Assembly: GCA_900540595.1 (NCBI GenBank)
Contig: UQGL01000013.1
Location: forward strand, 1 to 64,000
Source of the DNA: an uncultured Oscillospiraceae bacterium
Lineage (GTDB): Bacteria; Bacillota; Clostridia; Oscillospirales; Ruminococcaceae
Direction: 5' to 3'
DNA length: 64,000 nucleotides
This document shows positions 51,337 through 60,064 of the stretch, in pieces. A program made the translations under genes and the position numbers. Each line of letters starts with the position of its first letter. Within the stretch, counting starts at the first letter, position 1. Under the pieces are notes generated by a model. It saw only the letters and a list, made by a program, of their open reading frames with translations. It searched no databases and was not told the DNA's origin.

Positions 51337-51930
51337 ATGAGCCACGAAAAAGAAACCACGCAGACGCCCGCCGTAGAGACCAAGGCGCCTGAGACCGAGG
51401 CCAAGGCCCCTGAGCAGGAGACCCCCAAGGCCGAGAAGCCCGAGGAAAAGCACGAGGGTAAGCACCACCACGAGACAGCGGCCTTGCAGGCTAAGCTGGA
51501 CGAGGCGGAGAAAAAGAACGAGGAGCTGAAGAATCAGCTGCTCCGCACCGCCGCCGAGTATGATAACTACCGCAAGCGCAGCCAGCGCGAGGCCGACCAG
51601 AAGTTCAATGACGGTGTGTCCCACGCCGTGACCCAGATCTTGGGTATTTTGGATACGCTGGATATGGCCGCCAACGCCGCCTGTGCCGATGAAAATTATA
51701 AGAAGGGCGTCACGATGACGCTCGACAAGGCCGCTAAGGCGCTTGAGGCGCTGCACATCACCGAGATCGAAGCGCTGAACCAGCCGTTTGACCCCAACCT
51801 TATGAACGCCGTTTCGCAGGCCCCCGCCGCTGACGGGCAGGAGAGCGGCAGCGTGGTGCAGGTTTTCCAGAAGGGCTACAAGATCGGTGACAAGATCATC
51901 CGCCACGCAATGGTCGTTGTCGCAGAATAA
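51337..51930 (+). CDS. grpE: Nucleotide exchange factor GrpE
   Basis: A 197-residue GrpE, which releases ADP from DnaK. An acidic, Glu/Lys-rich N-terminal extension (about 1-50) is followed by the long coiled coil (KLDEAEKKNEELKNQLLRTA), the RTAAEYDNYRKRSQRE block near residue 70 and the C-terminal beta part (VVQVFQKGYKIGDKIIRHAM). AAGGAGACCCGCA precedes the ATG at 51337, 21 bases after hrcA. Confidence 0.96.
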   Translation: MSHEKETTQTPAVETKAPETEAKAPEQETPKAEKPEEKHEGKHHHETAALQAKLDEAEKKNEELKNQLLRTAAEYDNYRKRSQREADQKFNDGVSHAVTQILGILDTLDMAANAACADENYKKGVTMTLDKAAKALEALHITEIEALNQPFDPNLMNAVSQAPAADGQESGSVVQVFQKGYKIGDKIIRHAMVVVAE

Positions 51931-52011
51931 GGCGAACCGGATCGCAAGATCCGTTTCCACATACATTGACATTCACTACTGTTCAAAGCAAATTTGAAGG
52001 GAGTTTTATTT

Positions 52012-53844
52012 ATGAGTAAGATTATCGGTATTGACCTTGGTACTACCAATAGCTGCGTCGCTGTCATGGAAGGCGGCGAGCCCGTTGTCATCGCGAACGC
52101 CGAAGGCGCCCGCACCACCCCGTCTGTCGTCGGCTTCACCAAGACCGGCGAGCGTCTGGTCGGTCAGGTCGCAAAGCGTCAGGCCATCACCAACCCCGAG
52201 AATACCATCTCCTCTATCAAGCGTAAGATGGGCACCGCCGAGAAGGTTCACGCCGGCGGCAAGGACTACACCCCCGAAGAGATCAGCGCTATGATCCTCT
52301 CCAAGCTGAAGGCTGACGCCGAGGCTTATCTGGGCGAGCCTGTCACCGAGGCCGTCATCACCGTCCCCGCTTACTTCAACGACAGCCAGCGTCAGGCCAC
52401 CAAGAACGCAGGCACCATTGCCGGCCTGAATGTCAAGCGTATCATCAACGAGCCGACCGCTGCTTCTCTGGCTTACGGCATTGATAAGGAAGCCGACCAG
52501 AAGATCATGGTCTACGACCTGGGCGGCGGCACCTTCGATGTCTCCATCATCGAGATGGGCGACGGCGTTACCGAGGTTCTGGCCACCAACGGTGATACCC
52601 ACCTGGGCGGCGATGACTTCGATGAGCGCATCATCAACTGGATGGCTGAGGACTTCCAGCGCGAGAACAACATCGACCTGCGTAAGGATAAGATGGCTGC
52701 CCAGCGCCTGAAGGAAGCCGCTGAGAAGGCCAAGATCGAGCTGTCCAGCGCCACCACCACCAACATCAACCTGCCGTTCATCACGGCTGACGCCAACGGC
52801 CCCAAGCATCTGGATATGACCCTGACCCGCGCAAAGTTCAATGAGCTGACCGCTGATCTGGTCGAGCGCACGATGACCCCCGTCCGCAAGGCTCTGGCTG
52901 ATGCCGGCCTGAAGGCTTCTGACCTCGCCAAGGTGCTGATGGTCGGCGGCTCCACCCGTATCCCTGCCGTCTATGACGCTGTCAAGAAGGAGCTGGGCTG
53001 CGAGCCGTTCAAGGGCATCAACCCCGATGAGTGCGTTGCTGTCGGCGCTTCCATTCAGGGCGGCGTTCTGCAGGGCGATGTCAAGGGCCTGCTGCTGCTG
53101 GATGTCACCCCGCTGAGCCTCGGCATCGAGACGCTGGGCGGTGTCTGCACCAAGATCATCGACCGCAACACCACCATCCCCACCAAGAAGAGCCAGATCT
53201 TCTCCACCGCTGCGGACAACCAGCCCAGCGTTGAGGTCAATGTCCTGCAGGGCGAGCGTGAGTTTGCCCGCGACAACAAGAGCCTCGGAACCTTCCATCT
53301 GGACGGCATTGCTCCGGCTCCCCGCGGCGTGCCTCAGATCGAAGTCACCTTCGATATTGATGCCAACGGTATTGTGCATGTAAGCGCGAAGGATCTGGGC
53401 ACCGGCAAGGAGCAGAGCATCACGATCACTGCCTCCACCAACATGAGCAAGGACGACATCGACAAGGCTGTCAAGGACGCCGAGCAGTATGCCGCCGAGG
53501 ATAAGAAGCGCCGCGAGGAAGTCGATGTGCGCAACAACGCCGACCAGATGGTCTTCCAGACCGAGAAGGCGCTGGGCGAGTTCGGCGACAAGGTCTCCGC
53601 TGAGGAGAAGAGCGAGGTCGAGACCAAGCTCTCCGCCCTGAAGGAAGCCCTGAAGTCCGGCAGCATTGACGACATCAAGGCAAAGCAGGATGACCTGCAG
53701 AAGGCTTTCTACGCTATCAGCGAGAAGGTCTACCAGCAGGCCGCTCAGGCACAGGGCCAGCAGCCCGGTGCACAGCCCGGCAATGACGCCGGCGCACAGC
53801 CCAAGGATGACGGCGCCGTTGACGCCGACTTCCACGAGGTCTAA
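52012..53844 (+). CDS. dnaK: Chaperone protein DnaK
   Basis: A 610-residue Hsp70. [19 protein letters not shown] opens the ATPase domain, [18 protein letters not shown] and [17 protein letters not shown] are the other Hsp70 signatures, and a substrate-binding domain and helical lid follow; the tail is Gln/Gly/Pro-rich (residues about 580-610) and ends [13 protein letters not shown] precedes the ATG at 52012. Codon use (many CTG, GCT, CGT) is typical of a highly expressed gene. The upstream gap has no second CIRCE, so expression depends on the hrcA promoter. Confidence 0.98.
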   Translation: MSKIIGIDLGTTNSCVAVMEGGEPVVIANAEGARTTPSVVGFTKTGERLVGQVAKRQAITNPENTISSIKRKMGTAEKVHAGGKDYTPEEISAMILSKLKADAEAYLGEPVTEAVITVPAYFNDSQRQATKNAGTIAGLNVKRIINEPTAASLAYGIDKEADQKIMVYDLGGGTFDVSIIEMGDGVTEVLATNGDTHLGGDDFDERIINWMAEDFQRENNIDLRKDKMAAQRLKEAAEKAKIELSSATTTNINLPFITADANGPKHLDMTLTRAKFNELTADLVERTMTPVRKALADAGLKASDLAKVLMVGGSTRIPAVYDAVKKELGCEPFKGINPDECVAVGASIQGGVLQGDVKGLLLLDVTPLSLGIETLGGVCTKIIDRNTTIPTKKSQIFSTAADNQPSVEVNVLQGEREFARDNKSLGTFHLDGIAPAPRGVPQIEVTFDIDANGIVHVSAKDLGTGKEQSITITASTNMSKDDIDKAVKDAEQYAAEDKKRREEVDVRNNADQMVFQTEKALGEFGDKVSAEEKSEVETKLSALKEALKSGSIDDIKAKQDDLQKAFYAISEKVYQQAAQAQGQQPGAQPGNDAGAQPKDDGAVDADFHEV

Positions 53845-53865
53845 GCTGTAACAAACCCATAATAA

Positions 53866-53895
53866 GGCCGCCGCTGGGCAAACCCGGCGGCGGCC
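53866..53895 (+). terminator. Strong hairpin after dnaK, terminator-like
   Basis: A 13-bp stem with one T-G pair (53866-53878 with 53883-53895) around CAAA. The T tract is poor (CTTGGGGGTT), so it may attenuate or protect the dnaK message rather than end it. Confidence 0.5.
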
Positions 53896-53924
53896 CTTGG
53901 GGGTTATAGAGAAAGTTAAAATAA

Positions 53925-54063
53925 AGCCTTCCCCCCTCGGGGGAAGGTGGCCGCAGGCCGGATGAGGGGCGGCGCTGCCGTGGCAGCCTGTTTATGGGCA
54001 AGCGCCGGTAGCTCCCACCTCATCAGTCCGCTGCGCGGACAGCTTCCCCTCAGCGGGAAGCCT
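53925..54063. repeat. Family B composite repeat (copy 8)
   Basis: Starts with GCCTTCCCCC/GGGGGAAGG and a GGCCGCAGGCC arm, then GGATGAGGGG. It ends with CCTCATCAGTCCGC, TGCGCGGAC and GCTTCCCC/GGGAAGC. It sits between dnaK and dnaJ, about 10 bases before the short leader of dnaJ. Confidence 0.85.
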
Positions 54064-54096
54064 TTTCACAACCCATAAATAGAGGGGATAGATTCT

Positions 54097-55275
54097 ATGG
54101 CAGAAAAACGAGATTACTACGAGGTGCTGGGGATCGGCAAAAACGCCACCGATGCCGAGATCAAAAGCGCCTACCGCAAGCTGGCCAAAAAGTACCACCC
54201 GGATCTGAACCCCGGCGATAAGGATGCCGAGGAAAAGTTCAAGGAGGTCAACGAGGCCAACGATGTTCTTTCCGACCCGGACAAGCGCAAGCGCTATGAC
54301 CAGTTCGGTTTCGCTGGGGTCGATCCCAACTATGGGGCCGGCCAGCCCGGCGGCGGCTTCGGTGGCGGCTTTGGCGGCGCAGGCGGTGTGGACCTGGGTG
54401 ACATCTTTGGCGATCTGTTCGGCGGCGGTGGCTTCGGCGGGTTTGGCGGCTTCGGCGGCTCGTCCCGCAGCAACCCCAACGCACCGCGCAAGGGCCATGA
54501 CATTCAGGCCAATGTGATCCTGACCTTTGAGGAGGCAGCCCATGGCTGCGCCAAAAAGGTCACACTGAACCGTCAGCAGACCTGCCCGGACTGCAACGGT
54601 AACGGCTGCGCCCCCGGCACCAGCCCGGAGACCTGCACCGAATGCGGCGGCCGCGGCTATGTCGTGACCCAGCAGCGCACGCCGTTCGGCGTGATGCAGA
54701 GCCAGCAGCCCTGCCCGCACTGCGGCGGCCGCGGCACCATCATCAAGAACCCCTGCAAGACCTGCCGCGGCACCGGCAAGACCAGTGCCCGCAAGACGCT
54801 GGAGGTCAAGGTGCCCGCAGGCATTGACGATGACCAGAACATTGCACTGCGCGGTCAGGGCGATGCAGGCACCAACGGCGGCCCCGCCGGTGATGTGATC
54901 GTCCATGTGACGGTCAAGCCCGATGCCGTGTTTGAGCGCGACGGCTATGATGTGTATGTCCGCGTGCCCATTACCTACTCTCAGGCTGTGCTGGGCGCCG
55001 AGATCGAGGTGCCCACCGTGGACGGCAAGGTCGCACAGCGCATCCCCGAGGGCACCCAGAGCGGCACCAAGTTCCGCCTGCGCGGTCAGGGTATTCAGTA
55101 TCTGAACGGCCGCGGCCGCGGTGACCAGTATGTCATCGTGGATGTGGAAATTCCCAAAAAGCTGAACCGCACCCAGCGCGAAGCCCTGAAGGCATTTGAG
55201 GACAGCCTGAAGGACGAGAACTATGAGAAGCGCAAGAGCTTCTTCAAAAACCTGAAGGATCGATTCATGTCCTAA
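54097..55275 (+). CDS. dnaJ: Chaperone protein DnaJ
   Basis: A 392-residue type I DnaJ. The J domain has [12 protein letters not shown] and the HPD motif in [10 protein letters not shown] (near residue 33); a Gly/Phe-rich stretch (about 75-130) and four zinc repeats follow: [24 protein letters not shown] and CKTCRGTG. The C-terminal beta domains are complete. It stimulates DnaK ATPase and delivers clients. AGGGGATAG precedes the start. It is the last gene of the heat-shock operon; a family B repeat separates it from dnaK. Confidence 0.97.
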   Translation: MAEKRDYYEVLGIGKNATDAEIKSAYRKLAKKYHPDLNPGDKDAEEKFKEVNEANDVLSDPDKRKRYDQFGFAGVDPNYGAGQPGGGFGGGFGGAGGVDLGDIFGDLFGGGGFGGFGGFGGSSRSNPNAPRKGHDIQANVILTFEEAAHGCAKKVTLNRQQTCPDCNGNGCAPGTSPETCTECGGRGYVVTQQRTPFGVMQSQQPCPHCGGRGTIIKNPCKTCRGTGKTSARKTLEVKVPAGIDDDQNIALRGQGDAGTNGGPAGDVIVHVTVKPDAVFERDGYDVYVRVPITYSQAVLGAEIEVPTVDGKVAQRIPEGTQSGTKFRLRGQGIQYLNGRGRGDQYVIVDVEIPKKLNRTQREALKAFEDSLKDENYEKRKSFFKNLKDRFMS

Positions 55276-55284
55276 ATTTTGAAC

Positions 55285-55336
55285 AGCCCCGCCCCGGCAA
55301 TGTGGAAAACATTGCCGGGGCGGGGCTTTATTTTAT
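55285..55336 (+). terminator. Terminator of the hrcA operon
   Basis: A perfect 19-bp stem (55285-55303 with 55309-55327) around GGAAA, followed by TTATTTTAT. This is one of the strongest hairpins in the window. Confidence 0.92.
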
Positions 55337-55347
55337 GAATGGCATGT

Positions 55348-55377
55348 TGTAGGGCGGGGTGCCCTCACCCCGCCGCA
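55348..55377. repeat. Single family A palindrome
   Basis: TGTAGGGCGGGGTGCCCTCA then CCCCGCC; the same GGGGTGCCCTCACCCC arm occurs near 6100 and 42430. Confidence 0.7.
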
Positions 55378-55389
55378 GGGGGCAACCCT

Positions 55390-56607
55390 TTATCCGACAA
55401 ATTCCATCTCGGTATACTCGGTACTGCCGCTCAAAAAGGCGTCAGCATCGATGGTGGCGTACCGGGGCATGTAGTCGTGGTCGAGATCATAGCCGATGAT
55501 CAACAAAATCCGTCCATCGTCCAGCATGGAAATCGGATAGTAGGACTCCACCCCGGCGGGCGGGTCCACCTGCGCAATCTGCGTGCCTTGCAGGTCGTAT
55601 ACTGTGAGGGTGCCCGGATTGCTGCTCATTGTGAAAAGCCACTGTAGTTCTCCGTTTTGGCGCAGGTCAAGAAGCGACACATTCACATTCACCATAAGTC
55701 CGAAATCTTCCTGCGTGCTGTCGCCGCCTACACGCAGAACGGACATTTTAATGCCCTCCTCCTCCGACCGGGAGTGCTCGCCGGTGAAGTAGAAATCGTC
55801 TCCGGATTTCCCAAGGTAGGTGTAATAGACATAGCCGCTGCCATCGTCTGCACCTCTATACGGAAACTCTGCAATTTTCGTGGCGGGCTTTCCGGTTGTG
55901 GCATCCGTCAGGTCGTACTCGAGCATAGAGTTCTGCAAAAGGGCGTCGGAAATTTCCGGGTCGCTCGTGAAGGGAACAGGGTGGTCTGAAATGAGCCGCG
56001 CGGTCACGGCAAAATTACCGGCGGCATCCGGTGCGGCGGCTGTCTCGGCGGGCAAGTCCCAGGGCGTTGTCTCACCGGTTTGCAAATCGAGACGGAACCC
56101 GCTTGCTGTGTCATAAGGGGCAAGACCGCCTATGCAGTAAAAATAACGGTCGCTGTATAAGACAACGGTCGAGGCGTATGAGTCAAAAGGAATCTCATGC
56201 GTTTTGGTGCCATCAGGTGACAAAGCAATGATTTTATTTTCGGAGTCTCGGTTGCAGGTGAGCAGGTACACTGCATTGCTTGTCACATACGGGTCGGCAA
56301 GGCACCAATCATCGCAGTAATAAAATAGTGAAGTTTGACCGGCGTTCAGGTCGTTTTTGTAAACTTTCGTTCCGCTATAGTCAAACTGGTCATTAAGGGC
56401 GGGCATGACATCATAGACAACATCCTGCGCATAGCGGTGGCTGTAAGTATAGAGTGGGCCGGTCTCCGCCGCAGCAGGCTTGCTTGTCGGTTCGGCGGTG
56501 GCTTCGGGTGTGGCGGCGGGGTCTGCGGCAGTTGCAGTTTCCGCCGCCGGGGTGCAGGCGGTCAGGGCGAACAGTGCGGCAGCAAGGACAAAGGCTAGTC
56601 GTTTCAT
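55390..56607 (-). CDS. Predicted lipoprotein of unknown function
   Basis: A 405-residue protein with lipobox ALTAC (cysteine near residue 18), an Ala/Thr/Pro linker to about residue 46, and a soluble domain with many repeated beta-type segments (YVTSNAVYLLTCNRDSENKI, VVLYSDRYFYCIGGLAPYD, GYVYYTYLGKSGDDFYFTGE), resembling a beta-propeller. The start at 56607 follows AAAGGAG. It is isolated, with no operon partner and somewhat lower GC than the genes around. No known family is recognised; a surface binding or sensing role would be a guess. Confidence 0.75.
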   Translation of the reverse strand: MKRLAFVLAAALFALTACTPAAETATAADPAATPEATAEPTSKPAAAETGPLYTYSHRYAQDVVYDVMPALNDQFDYSGTKVYKNDLNAGQTSLFYYCDDWCLADPYVTSNAVYLLTCNRDSENKIIALSPDGTKTHEIPFDSYASTVVLYSDRYFYCIGGLAPYDTASGFRLDLQTGETTPWDLPAETAAAPDAAGNFAVTARLISDHPVPFTSDPEISDALLQNSMLEYDLTDATTGKPATKIAEFPYRGADDGSGYVYYTYLGKSGDDFYFTGEHSRSEEEGIKMSVLRVGGDSTQEDFGLMVNVNVSLLDLRQNGELQWLFTMSSNPGTLTVYDLQGTQIAQVDPPAGVESYYPISMLDDGRILLIIGYDLDHDYMPRYATIDADAFLSGSTEYTEMEFVG

Positions 56608-56748
56608 AACACAGGCTCCTTTCAACTTTTCATTTGTGACCAGCTTACACCCCGGTTGTGTCCGAGTTGTTACACGGGAAGAAGATTTGATAAAATATTT
56701 TGTTTTTATGTTTTACGGGTCGTTGCAGGGGGCGGCGTCCCCCGACGC

Positions 56749-56791
56749 TGCAAACAAAACAGGGGAGAGCACCACACCCGGCGCTCTCCCC
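56749..56791 (-). terminator. Terminator of the flavoprotein gene
   Basis: GGGGAGAGC (56762-56770) pairs with GCTCTCCCC (56783-56791); on the minus strand TGTTTTGTTTG follows. Confidence 0.75.
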
Positions 56792-56858
56792 TTGCTTATG
56801 TTTAAAATTCTTTTGGTTCTTTTCTTATAAGAAAAGAACACCCGTACTCCTCGTACCC

Positions 56859-58262
56859 TTAAAAGCCGTGCTTCTCCAGCAGCTTGCGGCCCATCAGGAC
56901 GCCCATGACGGAGGCCATCATCAAACCGCGGGTCCAGCCGGAGGAATCGCCAAGGCAGTGCAGGCCGGCAATGTTCGTCTCCAAGTCGGTGTCCATCTTG
57001 ACCTTGTTGGAGTAGAACTTCAGCTCAGGGCTGTACAGCAGCGTTTCGGGGCTGGCAAAGCCGGGCACGACCTCGTCCATCATCTTGATGAACTCGATGA
57101 TGTTGACCATGGCGCGGTAGGGCATGGCAGCCGTGATGTCGCCGGCCACGGCGTCCTTCAGGGTCGGGCGCACATTGGTGCGGGCCAGCTCATTGGCCCA
57201 GGTGCGCTTGCCGTCCAGAATATCACCGTAGCGCTGCACCAGAATGTGGCCTGCGCCCAGCATGTTCGTCAGCTCGCCGACCTTCTGTGCGTAGGCGATG
57301 GGCTGGTTGAACGGCTCGGTGAAATTGTGGCTGACGAGGATCGCAAGGTTGGTGTTGTTGCTCTTCTTCTCCTTGAAGCTGTGGCCGTTGACAACGGCCA
57401 GATCGTTGTCGTAGTTTTCCTGCGCAACGAAGCCGCCGGGGTTCTGGCAGAAGGTGCGCACCTTGTTGCGCCACGGGGCCGGGTAGCCGATCAGCTTGCC
57501 CTCATACAGGACCTTGTTGATCTTCTCCATGATCTCGTTGCGGCACTCAACACGGACGCCGATGTCAACGGTGCCGGGCTTGTGGGCAATGTTGTGCTCG
57601 GCGCAGATCTTCTCCAGCCAGTCCGCGCCGCGGCGGCCGGTGGCAATGACGACCTGCTTGGCCAGCACATCGCGGGTGCCGTCCTTCTCACGCAGGCGCA
57701 CGCCCTTGCAGACAGAATCCTCCAGAATGATGTTCTCGCACTCGGTGTTGAAGAGCATCTCCACACCGGCGGCAGCCAGATGGTTCTGGATATTGAGGTA
57801 GAGCTGCTGGGCTTTCTCGGTGCCAAGGTGGCGGATGGGGCAGTCAACCAGCTGCAGACCGGCCTGAATGGCGCGCTTGCGGATGTCCTTGATATCGGGG
57901 CCCTCGTATATGCCCTCGACCTTCGGGTCGGCACCGAATTCCAGATAGATCTTATCGGTGTAGTCGATCAGCTCCTGCGCGAAATCCTCGCCTATCAGGT
58001 CGGGCAGCTCGCCGCCGACCTGATAGGACAGCGAAAGCTTACCGTCCGAGAACGCACCCGCACCGGAAAAACCGGTCGTGATGGCGCAGGTCGGCTTGCA
58101 GTTGACGCAGACGCCGGTCTTGTCCTTGGGGCAGTGCCGCTTTTCCACGGGCTTACCCTTTTCGACAAGCAGGATCTTGTGGGGGGTGCTGCTTTTGCGC
58201 AGCAGCTCCAGTGCGGTAAAAATGCCGGCAGGGCCGGCGCCTACGATGATCAGATCATACAT
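56859..58262 (-). CDS. NAD(P)/FAD-dependent oxidoreductase
   Basis: A 467-residue flavoprotein with the dinucleotide-binding motif DLIIVGAGPAGIFTALE at residues 3-19, a GFSGAGAFSDGKLSL block near 67, VIATGRRGADW near 210 and the C-terminal GLHCLGDSSGWTRGLM. It matches the BaiN/HI0933-related 'FAD-dependent dehydrogenase' group common in Clostridia. A CVNCKPTC stretch near residue 52 might bind a metal or form a disulphide. The reaction is not known. It stands alone, with repeats upstream and its own terminator. Confidence 0.88.
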   Translation of the reverse strand: MYDLIIVGAGPAGIFTALELLRKSSTPHKILLVEKGKPVEKRHCPKDKTGVCVNCKPTCAITTGFSGAGAFSDGKLSLSYQVGGELPDLIGEDFAQELIDYTDKIYLEFGADPKVEGIYEGPDIKDIRKRAIQAGLQLVDCPIRHLGTEKAQQLYLNIQNHLAAAGVEMLFNTECENIILEDSVCKGVRLREKDGTRDVLAKQVVIATGRRGADWLEKICAEHNIAHKPGTVDIGVRVECRNEIMEKINKVLYEGKLIGYPAPWRNKVRTFCQNPGGFVAQENYDNDLAVVNGHSFKEKKSNNTNLAILVSHNFTEPFNQPIAYAQKVGELTNMLGAGHILVQRYGDILDGKRTWANELARTNVRPTLKDAVAGDITAAMPYRAMVNIIEFIKMMDEVVPGFASPETLLYSPELKFYSNKVKMDTDLETNIAGLHCLGDSSGWTRGLMMASVMGVLMGRKLLEKHGF

Positions 58263-58324
58263 GGGTGGGGGTTCTCTCCTTTAAAAATAACTTGCGAACC
58301 TTCGCGCGGGAAACAGAATAAGGT

Positions 58325-58513
58325 GCGGCGGCCAGAGGACTGGCCGCCCTACAGGGCAATCAATAAGATACCGGAAATTGTAGGGCGGGCAGTCCTCTGC
58401 CCGCCGCGGGGCGTTGCATACTTCCGAGTGATTGTAGGGGCGGATTCTATATCCGCCCGTGCCCGTTTGCTGATGGCACGGCGCTGCGGGCGCATATAGA
58501 ATGCGCCCCTACG
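58325..58513. repeat. Cluster of family A palindromes
   Basis: Copies with GGCGGCCAGAGGACTGGCCGCC ending CCTACA (to 58353), GGGCGGGCAGTCCTCTGCCCGCC (about 58379-58407), and an inverted pair with TGTAGGGGCGGATTCTATAT (58434 on) facing a CATATAGAATGCGCCCCTAC end at 58512. Confidence 0.75.
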
Positions 58514-58527
58514 GTGTCACGGAACGG

Positions 58528-59211
58528 TTATTCACCGTCCTCCGACACATCCTTGCTCTCGGCGTTGTAGACGACGGGGCCGTCCATGGGAATACCGCTC
58601 TCAGCGGCCTCGGCCTCGTCCAGCGCATCGCCGATGGCGGACATTGCGGCGCTTGCGGCGGCGTTGGCCATGCGGTCCAGCGTGCGCAGCTCCATGGCCG
58701 CATACAGCACGCAGCCCAGATTCAGCGCACCCTCGACAATGAGCAGGATGCCGCAGAGCATCGTCACGCCGATGGCGGCGTCAAAGGGGTGCAACACCAG
58801 CACAACGCCCAGTGCAACCGAAACGAGGCTGAGCAACAGCAGCAGCCACCATTTCTGTCCCTTGCGCTTGGCAAGGTCGATGGCGGTGCCGACGCGGCTC
58901 AGGCCGTCCACAACGATGAAGATACCGAACACAACGGGCAGGAAGCTGGCAACCACCTGCGGCCTGACCAGCGTAAACACGCCGATGCACGCCGTAATGA
59001 CACCGCCCACCAGCATGAACGGCGCGGTGAAGCCTGTGCCGCGGATGCGCGCATACTGCACCAGACAGACAATGCCGGTGATCAGCACAACAGCCCCGAA
59101 GGCGTAGCAGATCCAGAGCAGACTGGTCTGGGGCATGACGAGCAGCATCATGCCGATGACGATATACGCGATGCTCAGCAGCATCATTCCGGTCTTGATA
59201 TAGCGCAGCAT
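58528..59211 (-). CDS. DUF308 (HdeD-like) membrane protein
   Basis: A 227-residue protein with six hydrophobic segments in three pairs (about 8-185), the usual DUF308/HdeD pattern, then an acidic cytoplasmic tail of about 45 residues (DALDEAEAAESG). HdeD in E. coli is linked with acid resistance; no function is known for Firmicutes forms. AAGGAG precedes the ATG. It lies 36 bases after the cytidylate kinase-like gene and probably shares its promoter. Confidence 0.86.
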   Translation of the reverse strand: MLRYIKTGMMLLSIAYIVIGMMLLVMPQTSLLWICYAFGAVVLITGIVCLVQYARIRGTGFTAPFMLVGGVITACIGVFTLVRPQVVASFLPVVFGIFIVVDGLSRVGTAIDLAKRKGQKWWLLLLLSLVSVALGVVLVLHPFDAAIGVTMLCGILLIVEGALNLGCVLYAAMELRTLDRMANAAASAAMSAIGDALDEAEAAESGIPMDGPVVYNAESKDVSEDGE

Positions 59212-59247
59212 AGGCGGCAGCTCCTTTTTTGTGCGGGCGGGCCCGCG

Positions 59248-59856
59248 TTATTTCTCGGCCGCCTGCATGGCCTTGGCAGCAGCCACGATCAGATCGGCGC
59301 AGGCCTCGCGGCCCAAGGTGGCGTTCAGGCAGAGGTCGTAGTTCTTCGCCTCGCCCCAGCGGTTTTCGGTATAGTAATTGTAGTAGCTTGCGCGGGCACG
59401 GTCATGCTTGGCCAGCTGGGTCTCCCACAGGCGGTCGGGCATGTCCTTGGCATCGGGGCGGGTCTTGGCAAATTCAATGCGGGCCTCCAGCGGCGCATAG
59501 ACAAAGGTGCGCAGCACATTCTCCCGCTCGCGCAGCACATAGTCGCCGCAGCGGCCCAGAATAACGCAGGGCCCCTTGGCAGCCAACTCCTTGATGACAT
59601 TGCTCTGCAGGATATAGACCTGATCGGCCAGCGGCATCGTGTTGCCCATCATGTACAGGCTGTAGATCAGGCTGCCGCTGCGCTGGTTCTCGCTGGCGGC
59701 AATGGCCTCCTCGGTCAGGCCGCTCTTTTTGGCCGCAAGGGTGATCAGCTCCTTGTTGTACAGGGGGATACCCAGCTTGTCGGCAACGGCCTGTGCGATC
59801 TCGCTGCCGCCGGATGCATATTCACGCGCCATAGTAATGACCATAGGTTCCTTCAT
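59248..59856 (-). CDS. Cytidylate kinase-like family protein
   Basis: A 202-residue P-loop protein of the cytidylate kinase-like family (PF13189 type): MVITMAREYASGGSEIAQAV at the N-terminus replaces the GxxGxGKST loop of true Cmk with the family's REYxSGG form. VILGRCGDYVLRE near residue 98 is also typical. Its substrate is unknown. GAGGTG precedes the ATG. It is the first gene before the DUF308 gene, with a promoter at 59917 and an unusual palindrome in its leader. Confidence 0.87.
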   Translation of the reverse strand: MKEPMVITMAREYASGGSEIAQAVADKLGIPLYNKELITLAAKKSGLTEEAIAASENQRSGSLIYSLYMMGNTMPLADQVYILQSNVIKELAAKGPCVILGRCGDYVLRERENVLRTFVYAPLEARIEFAKTRPDAKDMPDRLWETQLAKHDRARASYYNYYTENRWGEAKNYDLCLNATLGREACADLIVAAAKAMQAAEK

Positions 59857-59881
59857 ACTGATACACCTCGCTAATATTTGT

Positions 59882-59907
59882 ATAGTATGTGCAAAAAGAC
59901 ATACTAT
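59882..59907 (-). promoter_or_regulatory. Possible operator palindrome in the leader
   Basis: ATAGTATGT (59882-59890) and ACATACTAT (59899-59907) form a perfect 9-bp inverted repeat with an 8-base gap, centred about 16 bases after the expected transcription start. AT-rich and without a T tract, it looks more like a repressor site than a terminator. Confidence 0.5.
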
Positions 59908-59916
59908 TCTGTTTGT

Positions 59917-59945
59917 ATTATACCCTTAAATTGTGGAAAACGCAA
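59917..59945 (-). promoter_or_regulatory. Promoter of the cytidylate kinase-like/DUF308 genes
   Basis: TTGCGT (59945-59940), 17 bases, perfect TATAAT (59922-59917) on the minus strand. Confidence 0.7.
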
Positions 59946-59968
59946 GAAGATTTGCTGGAATTTTGCCG

Positions 59969-60010
59969 TGCAGGGGCGGATGCAGGTCGATGCAAGCATC
60001 GACCCCTACA
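59969..60010. repeat. Family A palindrome, variant arms
   Basis: TGCAGGGGCGGATGCAGG, then GTCGATGCAAGCATCGAC and CCCTACA: the arms (GTCGATGC/GCATCGAC) differ from other copies but remain complementary. Confidence 0.6.
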
Positions 60011-60011
60011 A

Positions 60012-60044
60012 TAAAAACTGCCCGCGGCACAACACCGCGGGCAG
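60012..60044 (-). terminator. Terminator of the NfeD/SPFH operon
   Basis: CTGCCCGCGG (60018-60027) pairs perfectly with CCGCGGGCAG (60035-60044); on the minus strand TTTTTAT follows. Confidence 0.88.
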
Positions 60045-60064
60045 GAAAAACAGGATGCTGAATT

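Noticed and set aside
51931..52011. A second CIRCE element or promoter before dnaK
   Set aside because: Only a small CGGATC-GCAA-GATCCG hairpin and a TTGACA without a convincing -10 are present.
52006..53835. A 609-codon minus-strand frame opposite dnaK
   Set aside because: The well-known antisense frame of GC-biased dnaK genes; no start signal and no independent support.
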